This document shows, in pieces, positions 47,324 through 56,860 of a stretch of 64,000 nucleotides of DNA. Made by a program: the position numbers and the translations under genes. Position 1 is the stretch's first letter; each line of letters opens with the position of its first letter. The notes beneath the pieces are model-generated. The model ran no database searches. It was not told where the DNA came from and saw nothing but the letters and a program-made list of their open reading frames with translations. The stretch is taken from the NCBI GenBank assembly GCA_016713535.1, contig JADJOY010000010.1, positions 62,001 to 126,000 of the forward strand. The letters are read 5' to 3'. The DNA is from JADJOY01 sp016713535 [NCBI: Deltaproteobacteria bacterium]. Lineage in GTDB: Bacteria > JADJOY01.

Positions 47324-49840
47324 ATGCGAAACACCCCAGTCCGGAAATCGCTCGTCTCGATCGCCCTCGCCGGGGTGGCGTCGCTATGCGCGCTCGGCGC
47401 GACGTGCACGCCCGGTCCCAGCTCGTTCTGGAACTTCGAGACCCCGACCATCCACCCCCTCGACCTGACGCCCGACCGAAACCGGCTCCTGGTCGTGAAC
47501 CTGCCGGACGGGCGCCTCGAGGTACTCGACGCGAGCGGCGCCGGACTGCCCGCGAAGCTCGGCAGCGTGCCGGTGGGCGTCGATCCGGTCAGCGTGCGCG
47601 CGCGCACCAACACCGAAGCCTGGGTGGTGAATCACGTCTCGGACTCGGTGAGCGTCGTCGACCTGCTCACCATGAACGTCGTGGCGACGATCTTCCCGGG
47701 CGACGAGCCCACCGACGTCGTCTTCGCCGGCAACCCGCAGCGCGCCTTCGTCAGCGTGTCGCAGGAAAACAAGGTGATGGTCTACGACCCCGAGAACCTC
47801 GGCGCGGCGCCGCTCGCGGTGCCGATCGCGGGCGAGGACCCTCGCGCGCTCGCGACCGACGGCACGCGCGTCTACGCCGCGATCTTCGAGTCGGGGAACG
47901 ACACCACCGGCATCCCGCCGGAGGTGGTGTCCGATCCATCCGGCCCCTACGGTGGGCTCAACCCGCCGCCGAACACGCCGGGCGGCTTCGTACCGGCGAT
48001 GGCACCCGACCTCCCGCCGCCGCCGGGCGTGGCCCAGATCGTCGGCAAGGACGCGCTCGGCCGCTGGATCGACAGCGCGGGAAAGAACTGGAGCGCGCTC
48101 GTCGGCTGGGACATCCACGACCACGACGTGGCCGTGATCCCGGCGGCGAACCCGGCGCAGGTGAGCTACGTGAGCGGGCTCATGAACCTCGACATGGCGC
48201 TCGCCGTGACCAACACCGGCAAGGTCGCGGTGGTCGGCACCGACGCCACCAACGTGATCCGCTTCGAGCCCAACCTGAAGGGCACCTTCGCTCGTCAGGT
48301 GATGGCGACCTTCGATCCCGCGGGCGGATCACCCACGATCACCGACCTCAACCCGCACCTCACCTACGCGACCGGCAACGTCGCCCAGTCGGAGCGCAAC
48401 AAGAGCCTCGCCGAGCCTCGCGCGGTGGCGTGGAGCGCGACCGCCAACCAGGGCTACGTCGCCGGGCTCGGCTCGAACAACGTGCTGCGCGTCGACGGCT
48501 CGGGCGCCGTGCTCGCCCGGCTCGCCGTCGGCCAAGGGCCCGCCGGGCTCGTCCTCGACGAGGCACGTCAGCGACTCTTCGTGCTCAACCGGTTCTCGTC
48601 GAACGTGTCGGTGGTCAGCACGGCGAGCTTCACCCAGACCGGCACCGTGAGCCTCTACGACCCCACCCCGGCGGCGATCAAGACCGGGCGCCCCTTGCTC
48701 TACGACGCCCATCGCACCTCGGGCCTCGGACAGGCGAGCTGCTCGAGCTGCCACAGCGACGCGCGCATGGACCAGATCGCGTGGGACCTCGGCGATCCGT
48801 CGGGCACCGTGAAGGCCTTCGACCAGACCTGCATCGTGGAGGGCATGTGCGCGGGCTTCCATCCCATGAAGGGCCCGATGACCACGCAGACGCTGATCGG
48901 GATCGTCGGCGTCGAGCCGCTCCACTGGCGCGGTGACCGCAACGACCTGGCCGAGTTCGCGGGTGCCTTCGTCAGCCTGCTCGGTGACGACGCGCAGCCG
49001 TCGGCGACCGAGATGCAGCAGTTCGAGGACTTCCTCGCCACCACCCACTTCCCGCCCAACCCGTACCGCAACCTCGACGGCACCACCCGCGACGAGACGC
49101 TGTGGAGCGGCGGCAATCCGCGCACCGGTGAGCACATCTACTTCAACGACTTCACCGACGGCACGCGGCGCTGCAACGACTGCCACCTGTTCCCGAACGG
49201 CACCAACACCAAGATCATCCCCGCGAGCTTCGACGCGCTGACACCCGGCGTGAAGGTGGCGCACCTCCGCAACCTCTACGAGAAGACCGGGCTCCTCCAC
49301 GACTCGCTCTCGGCGAACCGCGGCTTCGGCTTCCTCCACGACGGCACCGGCGACAAGGTCGCCGAGAACTTCGCGCGCCCCGGCTTCACGTTCCCGCCCG
49401 GGGAGGTCGGCTTCCAGCAGCGCAAGGACGTCGAGGCGTTCGTGTTCAGCTTCGCGACCGACACCCACGCGGCCATCGGCCAGCAGGTCACGCTGGACGC
49501 GGCGACGGCCTCCGACACCGCCGTGCTCGCGCGCCTCGACCAGCTCGTCGCGGTGGTGGATGGCGCGCCGTCCCAGCTCGCGCTGGTCGTGAAGGGGCGG
49601 ATCGACGGCGTGCAGCGCGGCGCGTATTACCTCGGCTCGGGCACCTTCCAGACCGACCTCGCAGGCGAGACGATCGGGCTCGGCCCACTCGAGTCCCTCG
49701 CCGGCGCGGGCAGCGAGCTCACGCTGACCGTCGTGCCTTACGCGTCACGCATCCGGATCGGCGTCGATCGAGACGAGGACGGCAAGCTCGATCGCGACGA
49801 GATCCTCGCGGGCACGGACCCGGCGAACCCGGCGTCGTGA
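47324..49840 (+). CDS. secreted YVTN-propeller/dihaem cytochrome c protein
   Basis: An 838-residue exported protein. After a signal peptide (about 25 residues) the first half has YVTN-type beta-propeller repeats (NRLLVVNLPDGRLEVLD, TEAWVVNHVSDSVSVVD, QRLFVLNRFSSNVSVVS). The second half carries two haem-binding motifs, CSSCH and CNDCH, with FHPMKGPMTTQTLIGIVG and HLRNLYEKTGLLHD, resembling MauG/cytochrome c peroxidase-type proteins. A calcium-loop end follows (GVDRDEDGKLDRDEI). The ATG at 47324 is seven bases after CACAAT and lacks a Shine-Dalgarno site; the ATG at 47315 overlaps that hexamer. A periplasmic or surface redox role is inferred. Confidence 0.85.
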   Translation: MRNTPVRKSLVSIALAGVASLCALGATCTPGPSSFWNFETPTIHPLDLTPDRNRLLVVNLPDGRLEVLDASGAGLPAKLGSVPVGVDPVSVRARTNTEAWVVNHVSDSVSVVDLLTMNVVATIFPGDEPTDVVFAGNPQRAFVSVSQENKVMVYDPENLGAAPLAVPIAGEDPRALATDGTRVYAAIFESGNDTTGIPPEVVSDPSGPYGGLNPPPNTPGGFVPAMAPDLPPPPGVAQIVGKDALGRWIDSAGKNWSALVGWDIHDHDVAVIPAANPAQVSYVSGLMNLDMALAVTNTGKVAVVGTDATNVIRFEPNLKGTFARQVMATFDPAGGSPTITDLNPHLTYATGNVAQSERNKSLAEPRAVAWSATANQGYVAGLGSNNVLRVDGSGAVLARLAVGQGPAGLVLDEARQRLFVLNRFSSNVSVVSTASFTQTGTVSLYDPTPAAIKTGRPLLYDAHRTSGLGQASCSSCHSDARMDQIAWDLGDPSGTVKAFDQTCIVEGMCAGFHPMKGPMTTQTLIGIVGVEPLHWRGDRNDLAEFAGAFVSLLGDDAQPSATEMQQFEDFLATTHFPPNPYRNLDGTTRDETLWSGGNPRTGEHIYFNDFTDGTRRCNDCHLFPNGTNTKIIPASFDALTPGVKVAHLRNLYEKTGLLHDSLSANRGFGFLHDGTGDKVAENFARPGFTFPPGEVGFQQRKDVEAFVFSFATDTHAAIGQQVTLDAATASDTAVLARLDQLVAVVDGAPSQLALVVKGRIDGVQRGAYYLGSGTFQTDLAGETIGLGPLESLAGAGSELTLTVVPYASRIRIGVDRDEDGKLDRDEILAGTDPANPAS

Positions 49841-49888
49841 GTCATCGGGTCACGCAGAGATCCACGGCACCGGCGACGTAACCGCCGA

Positions 49889-49996
49889 CGCGTATCGCCG
49901 GGCACGCGACGCGTGCCCCTCCGGACGGAGATCGATCGGCTGGAGCGCGCCTGCTCCGTCGGGCGCCAGGACTCGAGCGCGTTCGAACTCCGATCC
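49889..49996. repeat. composite dispersed hairpin element
   Basis: Carries CGCGTATCGCC (49889-49899), hairpin GGGCACGC-GAC-GCGTGCCC (49900-49918) and CTCC, then GATCGATCGGCTGGAG, which is also the reverse complement of the junction in the 101-bp tandem units. After that comes the inverted form of the 40908 module. It shows directly that the different repeat families share and shuffle modules. The gap 49841-50052 holds nothing else. Confidence 0.75.
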
Positions 49997-50052
49997 ACTT
50001 CGTCGGCGATGCAGTGACGGCGTCGTAGCGCCGGGCGCCCCGGCGCACCCGC

Positions 50053-53000
50053 TCAGGGGTGCGGGACCTCGTCGGCGCCGATGTCGACAACGGCGTTGTT
50101 GTCGCCGTTGCCGTCCTGGATGCGGGTCTGGCCATCCACGTCCGTGGCGGGCAGCCCAGCGACGCCGTTGGTGCCAGCGTCGATCATCGGCGAGCTCGCC
50201 TGCAGGTGGTAGTCGCCGGTCGCCACGTTCACGAACTTGGGGTCCGACGTGACCGTGCCGCCGCCGAGAGCGCAGTTGTACGAGACATCCCCGGTGTTCG
50301 AGTAGAAGTCGTTGAACGTGATCGAGGCGCCGGCGCTGTCGCGGCAGCCGATGCCGCCGCCGTGGCGCGTCGAGACGTTGAGGGCGACGATGTTGTTCAC
50401 GACCGTCGCGGGCGACTGGAACAGGAAGATGCCGCCGCCGTTCGGGCTGCGGTTGCCGACGATCGTGTTGTTGGTGACGACCACGCCGGTCGAGCCGCTG
50501 AGGATGATGCCGCCGCCGTTGAGCTCGCCGGCGTTGCTCGAGATCAGGTTGTTCGCGATGAGCCCGCCGGTGGTCGCCTGGAGGCTGACGCCGCCGCCCT
50601 GGAAGATGCGGTTGCGGCGGATCGTGTTGCCGACCACCGTCGGCGCCGTGCACGCGAGGCAGCCGAAGCCGCCGCCACCGATCGCGCCCTGGTTGTCCTG
50701 GAGGATGTTGCCGCGCACCACCGGTGAGCCGACCGAGCCGCCGATGGCGCCGCCCACCGCGGTGTTGCCGGAGATGGTGTTGTCGGTGATGACCGCGCTG
50801 GTGTTCGAGAAGCCGATCCCACCACCGAACGAGTGACCGCCGAAGTTGTCGGTGATGACGTTGTTGGTGATCGTCGGCGACGCGTCGACGATCGCGATCC
50901 CGCCGCCGGCGTCGTCGGTGCTCGAGTTGTTCACGTTGCGCGCGAGCCCACGCGTGAGCGTGAAGCCCGAGATCACGCTCGAGGTGGTCTCGCCGCTGAT
51001 GAACTGAACCACCGGCGAGACCATGCCGCCGTGGACCGTCGTGACGGCCGCGCCGCCCGAGCTGGTGACGGTGATCGCCTTGCCGTTGAAGTTCAGGTTC
51101 TCGTAGTAGGTGCCGGGCGCGACCAGCACCGTATCCCCGTTCGTCGCGGCGGTGATCGCGCCCTGGATCGTGGGCTGCTGGGAAGGCACCTGGATGGTCG
51201 CCGCGTGCGCCGTGGCGAGCGGCAGCGACGCGCCGAGCACCAGCGCGAGCGGCCGCGCCCGGCTCACGAGCCCGCGGCGGCGGCGGTCATCGCGCCGCCG
51301 GCGGGCCGCGAGCCAGATCGCGAACGCCGGCGCCACGCCGTAGAGTGCCAAGTTCATCGAGCGCGCCGCGGACCTGCGCTCGGCGGCGGCGAGGGTGCCG
51401 TCGGTGCCGAGCTCCGCGAAGCTGCCGCAGGCGCGCGGCTCGCAGGCGTCGCCATAGCTCGTCAGGTCGAGGTCGGCCTGGTCGGGGTTGGCGACCGATG
51501 GGCAGTTGTCGCACGCGTCGCCGACGCCGTCGCCATCCTGATCGGCCTGGTTGAGCGTGGCCTTGGCGGGGCAGTTGTCTGCGCCGTCGACCCACCCGTC
51601 GTTGTCGTCGTTGGCGTCGCAGACGTCGAGCTGACCGTCGTTGTCCGAGTCGCGCGGCGAGACCTTGAACACCAGCCCCGGCCAGTATTCGTCGATGTAC
51701 ATGTTGCCGTTCGCGTCGAAGGCCACGTCCATCGGCGTGTCGAGGCGGGTCGCGAAGTGCTGGGTCGACACCACCTGCACCTGGCCGCTCACCGTCTGCA
51801 CCTTCACGCGCTCGATCTTCCCCTTGAGCTTGGGGTCGGCGAACGCATCCGAGTGGAAGAACGCCATGAACGCGTCGCCTTCGTACCCGCACCACTGGTT
51901 GCCGGTGTACGTCGCGATGCCGGTGGGTGCCTCGCCCTTGGGGTAGAGCTGGAGCGGCGACTCCGTGCCGGTGCCCGGAGGAGGCGGTTCGCCCCAGTAA
52001 TCGGGCCAGCCGTAGTTCGAACCCTGGGTGATCTCGTTGAGCTCGTCGAAGGACTCGGGGCCGTTGTCGGGCGCGAGCCAGCGGCCGTCGAGGGTGCGGG
52101 TGATGTCGGTGGGGTTGCGGATGCCGCTCGCCTCGACGCTGATCGCGCCCGCCGAGGTGATGCGCAGGAAGACGTTGTTGTAGACGTCGCCGCCGGCCGC
52201 TCCGAGCAGCAAGTCGCCGTTGGCGTCGAACGCCATGCCCTGGATCGAGAACGGGAAGCAGAAGTTGCAGATGCCGCTCACGAACGTCTCGCGCGAGTCG
52301 GCGACGCCGTCGTGGTTCGAGTCGGTGAAGCGCTCGATGGTGCCGTCGTTCTCGGACACGTAGAGCTTGCCGTCCGGCCCCCACACCACGCCGTAGGGCT
52401 GGTAGAGGTCGTCGGCGAAGGTGGTGATCGTGGCCGGCAGCCCGTGACTGCCGTCGAGGGCGCGCACCCGGCCGGAGTGCTCGGCGACGTAGAGGCGGCC
52501 GTCGGGGCCGACCGCCATGTAGACCGGCAGCTCGAGGCCGCTCGCGAAGAGCTCCACCTTGAACTCGCGCGGCACCTGCACCGCGGCGGCGAGATCCTGG
52601 CAGAGCGCGTCCGAGCCGTCGCAGTCCGAGTCGCGGTCGTCACCGCAGTAGTCGGTCGCGTTGGGATGGACCTTGCCGTCCTGGTCGTTACAGTCGCCCG
52701 CGGCCGGGGTCCAGCCGTCGGCGTCGGCGTCGGCGTTGACGTTGCCGGGCGCTTCGCACTTCCAGCCCGCGTCCGGAGGGCAGTTCGCGTTCGAGTAGCC
52801 GGGCCAGGTGAGATTCGCGATTTCCTGGGCGTTGGTCACGCCATCGCCGTCCGAGTCCAGGGACGCAGCGTTCTGGATCGCGCAGGTGGCGTTGCTGCAC
52901 GGCCCACCGTCGTCGACGAACTGCTCCTCGATCTCGTGGCCGTAGGCGTTGCGCTCGCCGCCCACGTCGAAGCCGTACGAGGTGCGGTGGCACATCCCGC

Positions 53001-53157
53001 ACTGGGTGCGCCCGCTGGCGTCGAAGAGCGTGCCACGCGCCGATGGGTAGACGCCGTTCCACGCCTTGCGGAACCCCGGGAACGCGTGGGCGTGGATCGA
53101 GACGAGGCAAAGCGCGAGGGCGAGCAGCCCTGCACGCGGCAGCGAGCGTGTTGGCAT
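50053..53157 (-). CDS. secreted haem/sorbosone-dehydrogenase-like protein continuing into a right-handed beta-helix
   Basis: A 1,034-residue frame. It has a signal peptide (to about residue 25), one haem motif CGMCH, DxDxDG calcium repeats, and then a glucose/sorbosone dehydrogenase-like propeller (YMAVGPDGRLYVAEHSGRVR, GIRNPTDITRTLDGRW, NYGWPDYWGEPPPP). Thrombospondin type 3 repeats and a hydrophobic, Arg-rich tail (ALYGVAPAFAIWLAARRRR) follow near residue 620. Immediately after comes a second signal-peptide-like segment (RPLALVLGASLPLATAHA) and a pectate-lyase-like beta-helix (PTIQGAITAATNGDTVLVAP, many NNTI-type coils). The second part would start at a GTG at 51267, so this may be two genes joined by an indel. 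Confidence 0.75.
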   Translation of the reverse strand: MPTRSLPRAGLLALALCLVSIHAHAFPGFRKAWNGVYPSARGTLFDASGRTQCGMCHRTSYGFDVGGERNAYGHEIEEQFVDDGGPCSNATCAIQNAASLDSDGDGVTNAQEIANLTWPGYSNANCPPDAGWKCEAPGNVNADADADGWTPAAGDCNDQDGKVHPNATDYCGDDRDSDCDGSDALCQDLAAAVQVPREFKVELFASGLELPVYMAVGPDGRLYVAEHSGRVRALDGSHGLPATITTFADDLYQPYGVVWGPDGKLYVSENDGTIERFTDSNHDGVADSRETFVSGICNFCFPFSIQGMAFDANGDLLLGAAGGDVYNNVFLRITSAGAISVEASGIRNPTDITRTLDGRWLAPDNGPESFDELNEITQGSNYGWPDYWGEPPPPGTGTESPLQLYPKGEAPTGIATYTGNQWCGYEGDAFMAFFHSDAFADPKLKGKIERVKVQTVSGQVQVVSTQHFATRLDTPMDVAFDANGNMYIDEYWPGLVFKVSPRDSDNDGQLDVCDANDDNDGWVDGADNCPAKATLNQADQDGDGVGDACDNCPSVANPDQADLDLTSYGDACEPRACGSFAELGTDGTLAAAERRSAARSMNLALYGVAPAFAIWLAARRRRDDRRRRGLVSRARPLALVLGASLPLATAHAATIQVPSQQPTIQGAITAATNGDTVLVAPGTYYENLNFNGKAITVTSSGGAAVTTVHGGMVSPVVQFISGETTSSVISGFTLTRGLARNVNNSSTDDAGGGIAIVDASPTITNNVITDNFGGHSFGGGIGFSNTSAVITDNTISGNTAVGGAIGGSVGSPVVRGNILQDNQGAIGGGGFGCLACTAPTVVGNTIRRNRIFQGGGVSLQATTGGLIANNLISSNAGELNGGGIILSGSTGVVVTNNTIVGNRSPNGGGIFLFQSPATVVNNIVALNVSTRHGGGIGCRDSAGASITFNDFYSNTGDVSYNCALGGGTVTSDPKFVNVATGDYHLQASSPMIDAGTNGVAGLPATDVDGQTRIQDGNGDNNAVVDIGADEVPHP

Positions 53158-53314
53158 GACGGACTCGATTCGGAGGGCGCGCGAGGTCGGAGTCGACGTC
53201 GCGCGACGAGCCCCACCATGATGTCACCCCGCTTTCGCGACGTTCAACTCGACCTCGCTCCGCGAAGGCCGCCCGCGATCGTGCGAGAATGCGCGCCCCC
53301 TCGCTTTCGCCCCC

Positions 53315-54736
53315 ATGCGCACTCGCCCCACGCCCCTCGGCCCCGTCGAGCTCACCCGGCTCCTGCTCGGCGCGCTGCTCGCGCTGGCGCTGGTGGCGCC
53401 GATGCTGCCGGCGGACGCGGTGTGGGGGATCCAGTGGCTCGGCTTCGCGCCGCTCTGGGTGCAGCTCGCCGGCGCGGGGGTGGTCGGGGTCGCGATGTGG
53501 CCGGCCGCGAACCGGTGGATCCGCGAGTCCGGCGCGCGGCTCCTCGAGCGCATTCCGCCCGCCGCGCGCGGGCTGCTGACGCTCGCCGGCTTCGCCGCGC
53601 TGGTGACGGCCTTCTGGCGGCTGCGCAGCCGCACGCTCTACGGCGACGGCGCCTCGACGATCGACATCCTCACCAGCGGCGGCCCGACCATGAACTGGAA
53701 GGAGCCGCTCGATCGCTTCATCACGGCGCACGTGTTCCGGGCGCTGCGCGGACACGGATGGACGGCGGCCGACGCGATCGCGGCGGTGAGCGTGGCCGCG
53801 GGCGCCGTGTACCTGGTGGCGGTGTGGGGGCTGGCGCGCTCGCTCGCGGCGACGTCCGGCGCGCGGCGCTGGGTGACGGCGTTCCTCCTCACCACCGGCG
53901 CCATGCAGCTCTTCTTCGGCAACGTCGAGAACTACAGCCTGCTCGGCGCGGGCATCGCGCTCTACCTGTGGTCGGGGAACGCCTACCTGCGCGGGCGGGT
54001 GCCGTTCGCGCTGCCGTGCTTCGTGCTCGCCTGTACGTCGTGGATCCACCTCTCGGCGCCGTGGCTCGGGCCGACGCTCGCGGTGCTCCTGGTGCTGCGG
54101 GTGCTCGGCGAGGAGGCGGCCGACGGCGCGTGGCGAGCGCGGCTGCGCGAGGGCTGGGTGGCGGACGGCCTGCGCCAGGGCCTCGCGGGGACGGTGGCCG
54201 CGGCGATCCCGACCGCGTTCGCGGTGTGGCTCGGCTCGCGGGTGATCGGCAGCGAGGGTGGGATCTCGATGGGCCGCTTCGGCGGCGGCGACGGCAAGCT
54301 CTGGGTGCCGCTCTTCGAGATCACCAGCCCCTTCGAGAAGTTCACGATGTTTTCGCTCGCGCACTTCGTGGCGGTGGCGAACGAGGTCGCGCTCCTCGCC
54401 GGACCCGCGGCGATCGTGTGCCTCGCGTGGGCGACGCTCGGCCGTGTGGGGGGCCGGGGGAGGCGCCGCGAGGTGATCTTCCTCGCCTCGTGCGTGGCGA
54501 TGACACTCGCCTACGTCTTCTTCTTCAACCCCGACATGGCGGTGCTGAATGTCGGGATCTTGAACGAGTGGGATCTCTTCTCGTTGCCGGCGCCGCCGCT
54601 CGCCGCGCTCGCGGCCGTGGTGCTCACCCAGGTGGAGACCGATCCCGAGCGCCGTGGTCAGGCCGGCCTGCCGGCGGTGGTGCTCGCGGCGGTGCTGAGC
54701 GCTGCGTGGATCCTCCACAACGCGCGGGTGATCTGA
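53315..54736 (+). CDS. polytopic membrane protein, possible GT-C-type glycosyltransferase
   Basis: A 473-residue protein with about ten hydrophobic segments (e.g. LLLGALLALALVAPMLPADA, LWVQLAGAGVVGVAMW, AIAAVSVAAGAVYLVAVWGL, VIFLASCVAMTLAYVFFF). A loop after the third helix has YGDGASTIDIL, and another has FFGNVENYSLLGAG. Acidic residues in the first loops and the helix count recall lipid-linked-sugar (GT-C) transferases, but the diagnostic motifs are not certain. Single gene, divergent from 50053-53157. Confidence 0.6.
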   Translation: MRTRPTPLGPVELTRLLLGALLALALVAPMLPADAVWGIQWLGFAPLWVQLAGAGVVGVAMWPAANRWIRESGARLLERIPPAARGLLTLAGFAALVTAFWRLRSRTLYGDGASTIDILTSGGPTMNWKEPLDRFITAHVFRALRGHGWTAADAIAAVSVAAGAVYLVAVWGLARSLAATSGARRWVTAFLLTTGAMQLFFGNVENYSLLGAGIALYLWSGNAYLRGRVPFALPCFVLACTSWIHLSAPWLGPTLAVLLVLRVLGEEAADGAWRARLREGWVADGLRQGLAGTVAAAIPTAFAVWLGSRVIGSEGGISMGRFGGGDGKLWVPLFEITSPFEKFTMFSLAHFVAVANEVALLAGPAAIVCLAWATLGRVGGRGRRREVIFLASCVAMTLAYVFFFNPDMAVLNVGILNEWDLFSLPAPPLAALAAVVLTQVETDPERRGQAGLPAVVLAAVLSAAWILHNARVI

Positions 54737-55535
54737 GCGCGCGACGCGCGCCCCTCCCACGGTTGATCCCGAGCACCCCGGCTCGGAGGGCCTGGCGACG
54801 GGGGATGGAACCCCCGTCGCTACGAGGTCTTCGCAGCGCGGGGGGCTCCGTCCCCCCGCGCTGCTCCGACCGGGGGCGGACCGCCGGGAGGCGGTCCCTC
54901 CGAACCGATGCGGGGAACGACGGAATGGGCGACGCGCGCGCCTCCCACGGCTGGTCCCGAGCGCCCCGGCTCGGAGGGCCCGGCGACGGGGATGGAACCC
55001 CCGTCGCCGAGGTCTTCGTAGCGCGGGGCTCCGTCCCCCGCGGTGCTCCGACCGGGGCGGACCGCTGGGAGGCGGTCCTCCGAACCGGTGCGGGGAACGA
55101 CGGAATGGGCGGCGTCGCGCCTCCCACGGCTGGTCCCGAGCGCCCCGGCTCGGAGGGCCTGGCGACGGGGATGGAACCCCCGTCGCTACGAGGTTTTCGT
55201 AGCGCGGGGCTCCGTCCCCCCGCGCTCTCCGACCGGGGCGGACCGCCGGGAGGCGGTCCCTCCGAACGGTGCAGGGAACGACGGAATGGGCGACGCGCGC
55301 GCCTCCCACGGCTGGTCCCGAGCACCTCGGCGCGGAGGGCCTGGCGACGGGGGATGGAACCCCCGTCGCTACGAGGTCTTCGTAGCGCGGGGGGCTCCGT
55401 CCCCCCGCGCTGCTCCGACCGGGGGCGGACCGCCGGGAGGCGGTCCCTCCGAACCGGTGCGGGGAACGACGAAAGGGGCGGCGCGGGGGCCAGCGCCTAT
55501 CGCCGGGCGCGCGACGCGTGGCCCTCCCGACGCGG
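54737..55535. repeat. four imperfect tandem units of about 180-188 bp plus a hairpin end
   Basis: The string CCTCCCACGG begins units at 54753, 54941, 55120 and 55302. Each unit carries GGGGATGGAACCCCC, a C/G-tract hairpin around CTCCGT, and GGACCGCC-GGGA-GGCGGTCC followed by CTCCGAACC. Units differ mainly in G- and C-run lengths. The cluster ends with CGCCTATCGCC and a hairpin before CTCC (55494-55535), the partner arm of the 5870/12440 element. Noncoding. Confidence 0.9.
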
Positions 55536-55538
55536 GGA

Positions 55539-56045
55539 TCACCAGTCGAGGGCGCGCGAGATCGACATCACGAGGCTCTCGGCGCCCGGGTTGTGGTCGG
55601 AGAGGCCGCCGTTCGAGACGTGGAAGTAGCTCAAGCCCACCCACGCGAGCTCGTGGACCGGATGGCTCACCTCGACGCCGGTGCGGAACACCATGGTCGA
55701 GCCCAGGTCCTCGGATGCATCCGGCCGGAAACCCGCGAGCGCGATGCTCGGCGTGACGAAGATCTCGTCGGCGATGATCGGTAGCTCCGCGAGGACCCCG
55801 CCGTAGCCGAGCAGCGAGCCGCTGGTGGTCGCGAGGAACCCGAGGAACGGCTTCAGCAGCCACAGCCCGAGCCCCGCGCGGTACTCGGCGGAGAACGCGG
55901 CGCGGGTGTCGTGGGTCTCGACCTCGCCACGCTGGAAGTCGAACGCCCCGACGCTCATGACCAGCTCGTCGGGCGCGCCCTCGGCGCGGGCGACGCGAGC
56001 GCCCACGGCCAGCATCAAGAAGACCCCGCCGACGACACGGACCAT
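55539..56045 (-). CDS. PagL-like lipid A deacylase (acyloxyacyl hydrolase family)
   Basis: A 168-residue outer-membrane beta-barrel. After a signal peptide (cleavage near ARA-EG) come amphipathic strands. The C-terminal catalytic signature YFHVSNGGLSDHNPGAES fits the PagL His-x-Ser dyad with the downstream acidic residue in NPGAE. PagL removes a 3-O-acyl chain from lipid A. Size is normal. The ATG at 56045 precedes the signal peptide; the open frame to 56405 runs over another gene and is rejected. Confidence 0.8.
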   Translation of the reverse strand: MVRVVGGVFLMLAVGARVARAEGAPDELVMSVGAFDFQRGEVETHDTRAAFSAEYRAGLGLWLLKPFLGFLATTSGSLLGYGGVLAELPIIADEIFVTPSIALAGFRPDASEDLGSTMVFRTGVEVSHPVHELAWVGLSYFHVSNGGLSDHNPGAESLVMSISRALDW

Positions 56046-56152
56046 GGCGGGCCGACACGGATGGGTCACGAGAGCTTGGCGGTCCGAACGCGAGGCTGGC
56101 GTTCGTACCACGGAGTGCACCCCAAGACCATCGGCCATGCCCCACGCCACGC

Positions 56153-56860
56153 TCAGCCGAGCCGCACCGGCGGATCCGATGGCGCGTGGGTCGCGATCGT
56201 GGACGCGAACGAGCCGTCGATCCGCCACCAGCCGAACCAGGCCCCCGAGGCGCGCGCCACGACGGCGCCGAACCGCTCCCACGACGTCCCTGGCAAGCGC
56301 GTCACCGGTGGCGGCTCGACTTCGACGTCCCGCGTGTCGAGCCGCAACCCTTCGCCGAGTGCCTTGAGCACGCTCTCCTTCGCGCTCCACACCAGCGTGA
56401 CCCACCCCGCGCGCGTGGCCTCGTCCGCTACTCGGTCCACCCAGGCGAGCTCACCTTCGGTGAAGAAGTCGCGCTCGAAAGCCCGTGCTCGCGACTCGAT
56501 CTTCTCCAGATCGCAGCCCACGGGCCGGCGAAGCGGCGACACCGTACACATCGCACGGCCGCCGGTGTGCGAGAGCGAGATCTCGATGGGTAGCCGCTGG
56601 CCACTCGACCAGGCGGTCGGGGCGCCGCTCTTCGCCGGGCGGATCTCGACGTGGCGCGGATCGAGCTTGGGCTCGTCGAGGGCGCTCGCCACCGCCTGCT
56701 TGGCGGTGAAACGGCCGAGCCGCCAGTCCTTGATCCGCTTGCGCACCTGGAAGCGCGCGAGCAGCTCACGCTCGCGCGCCGTCAACCATTCGTCGTCCAC
56801 CGGCACCTCGGTGGCGTCGGCGACCCAGTAGCGCACGGGCGCGGCCCCGGACAGGCTCAC
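56153..56860 (-). CDS. 4'-phosphopantetheinyl transferase (Sfp-like)
   Basis: A 235-residue enzyme that loads phosphopantetheine onto acyl or peptidyl carrier domains. Motifs: RFTAKQAVASALDEP, IEISLSHTGGRAMCTV, VGCDLEKIESRARAFERDFF (metal-binding Asp/Glu) and LVWSAKESVLKALGEGLRLD (WxxKES). This is the broad-specificity Sfp/EntD group. The GTG at 56860 overlaps the carboxylase stop. In this operon it most likely activates the carrier domains of the synthase at 62484 onward. Confidence 0.92.
   Translation of the reverse strand: MSLSGAAPVRYWVADATEVPVDDEWLTARERELLARFQVRKRIKDWRLGRFTAKQAVASALDEPKLDPRHVEIRPAKSGAPTAWSSGQRLPIEISLSHTGGRAMCTVSPLRRPVGCDLEKIESRARAFERDFFTEGELAWVDRVADEATRAGWVTLVWSAKESVLKALGEGLRLDTRDVEVEPPPVTRLPGTSWERFGAVVARASGAWFGWWRIDGSFASTIATHAPSDPPVRLG

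Noticed and set aside
50833-55629. Open frame of 1,598 codons on the plus strand
   Set aside because: Shadow of the secreted haem/beta-helix gene, the membrane protein and the hairpin repeats; composition is that of an antisense frame.
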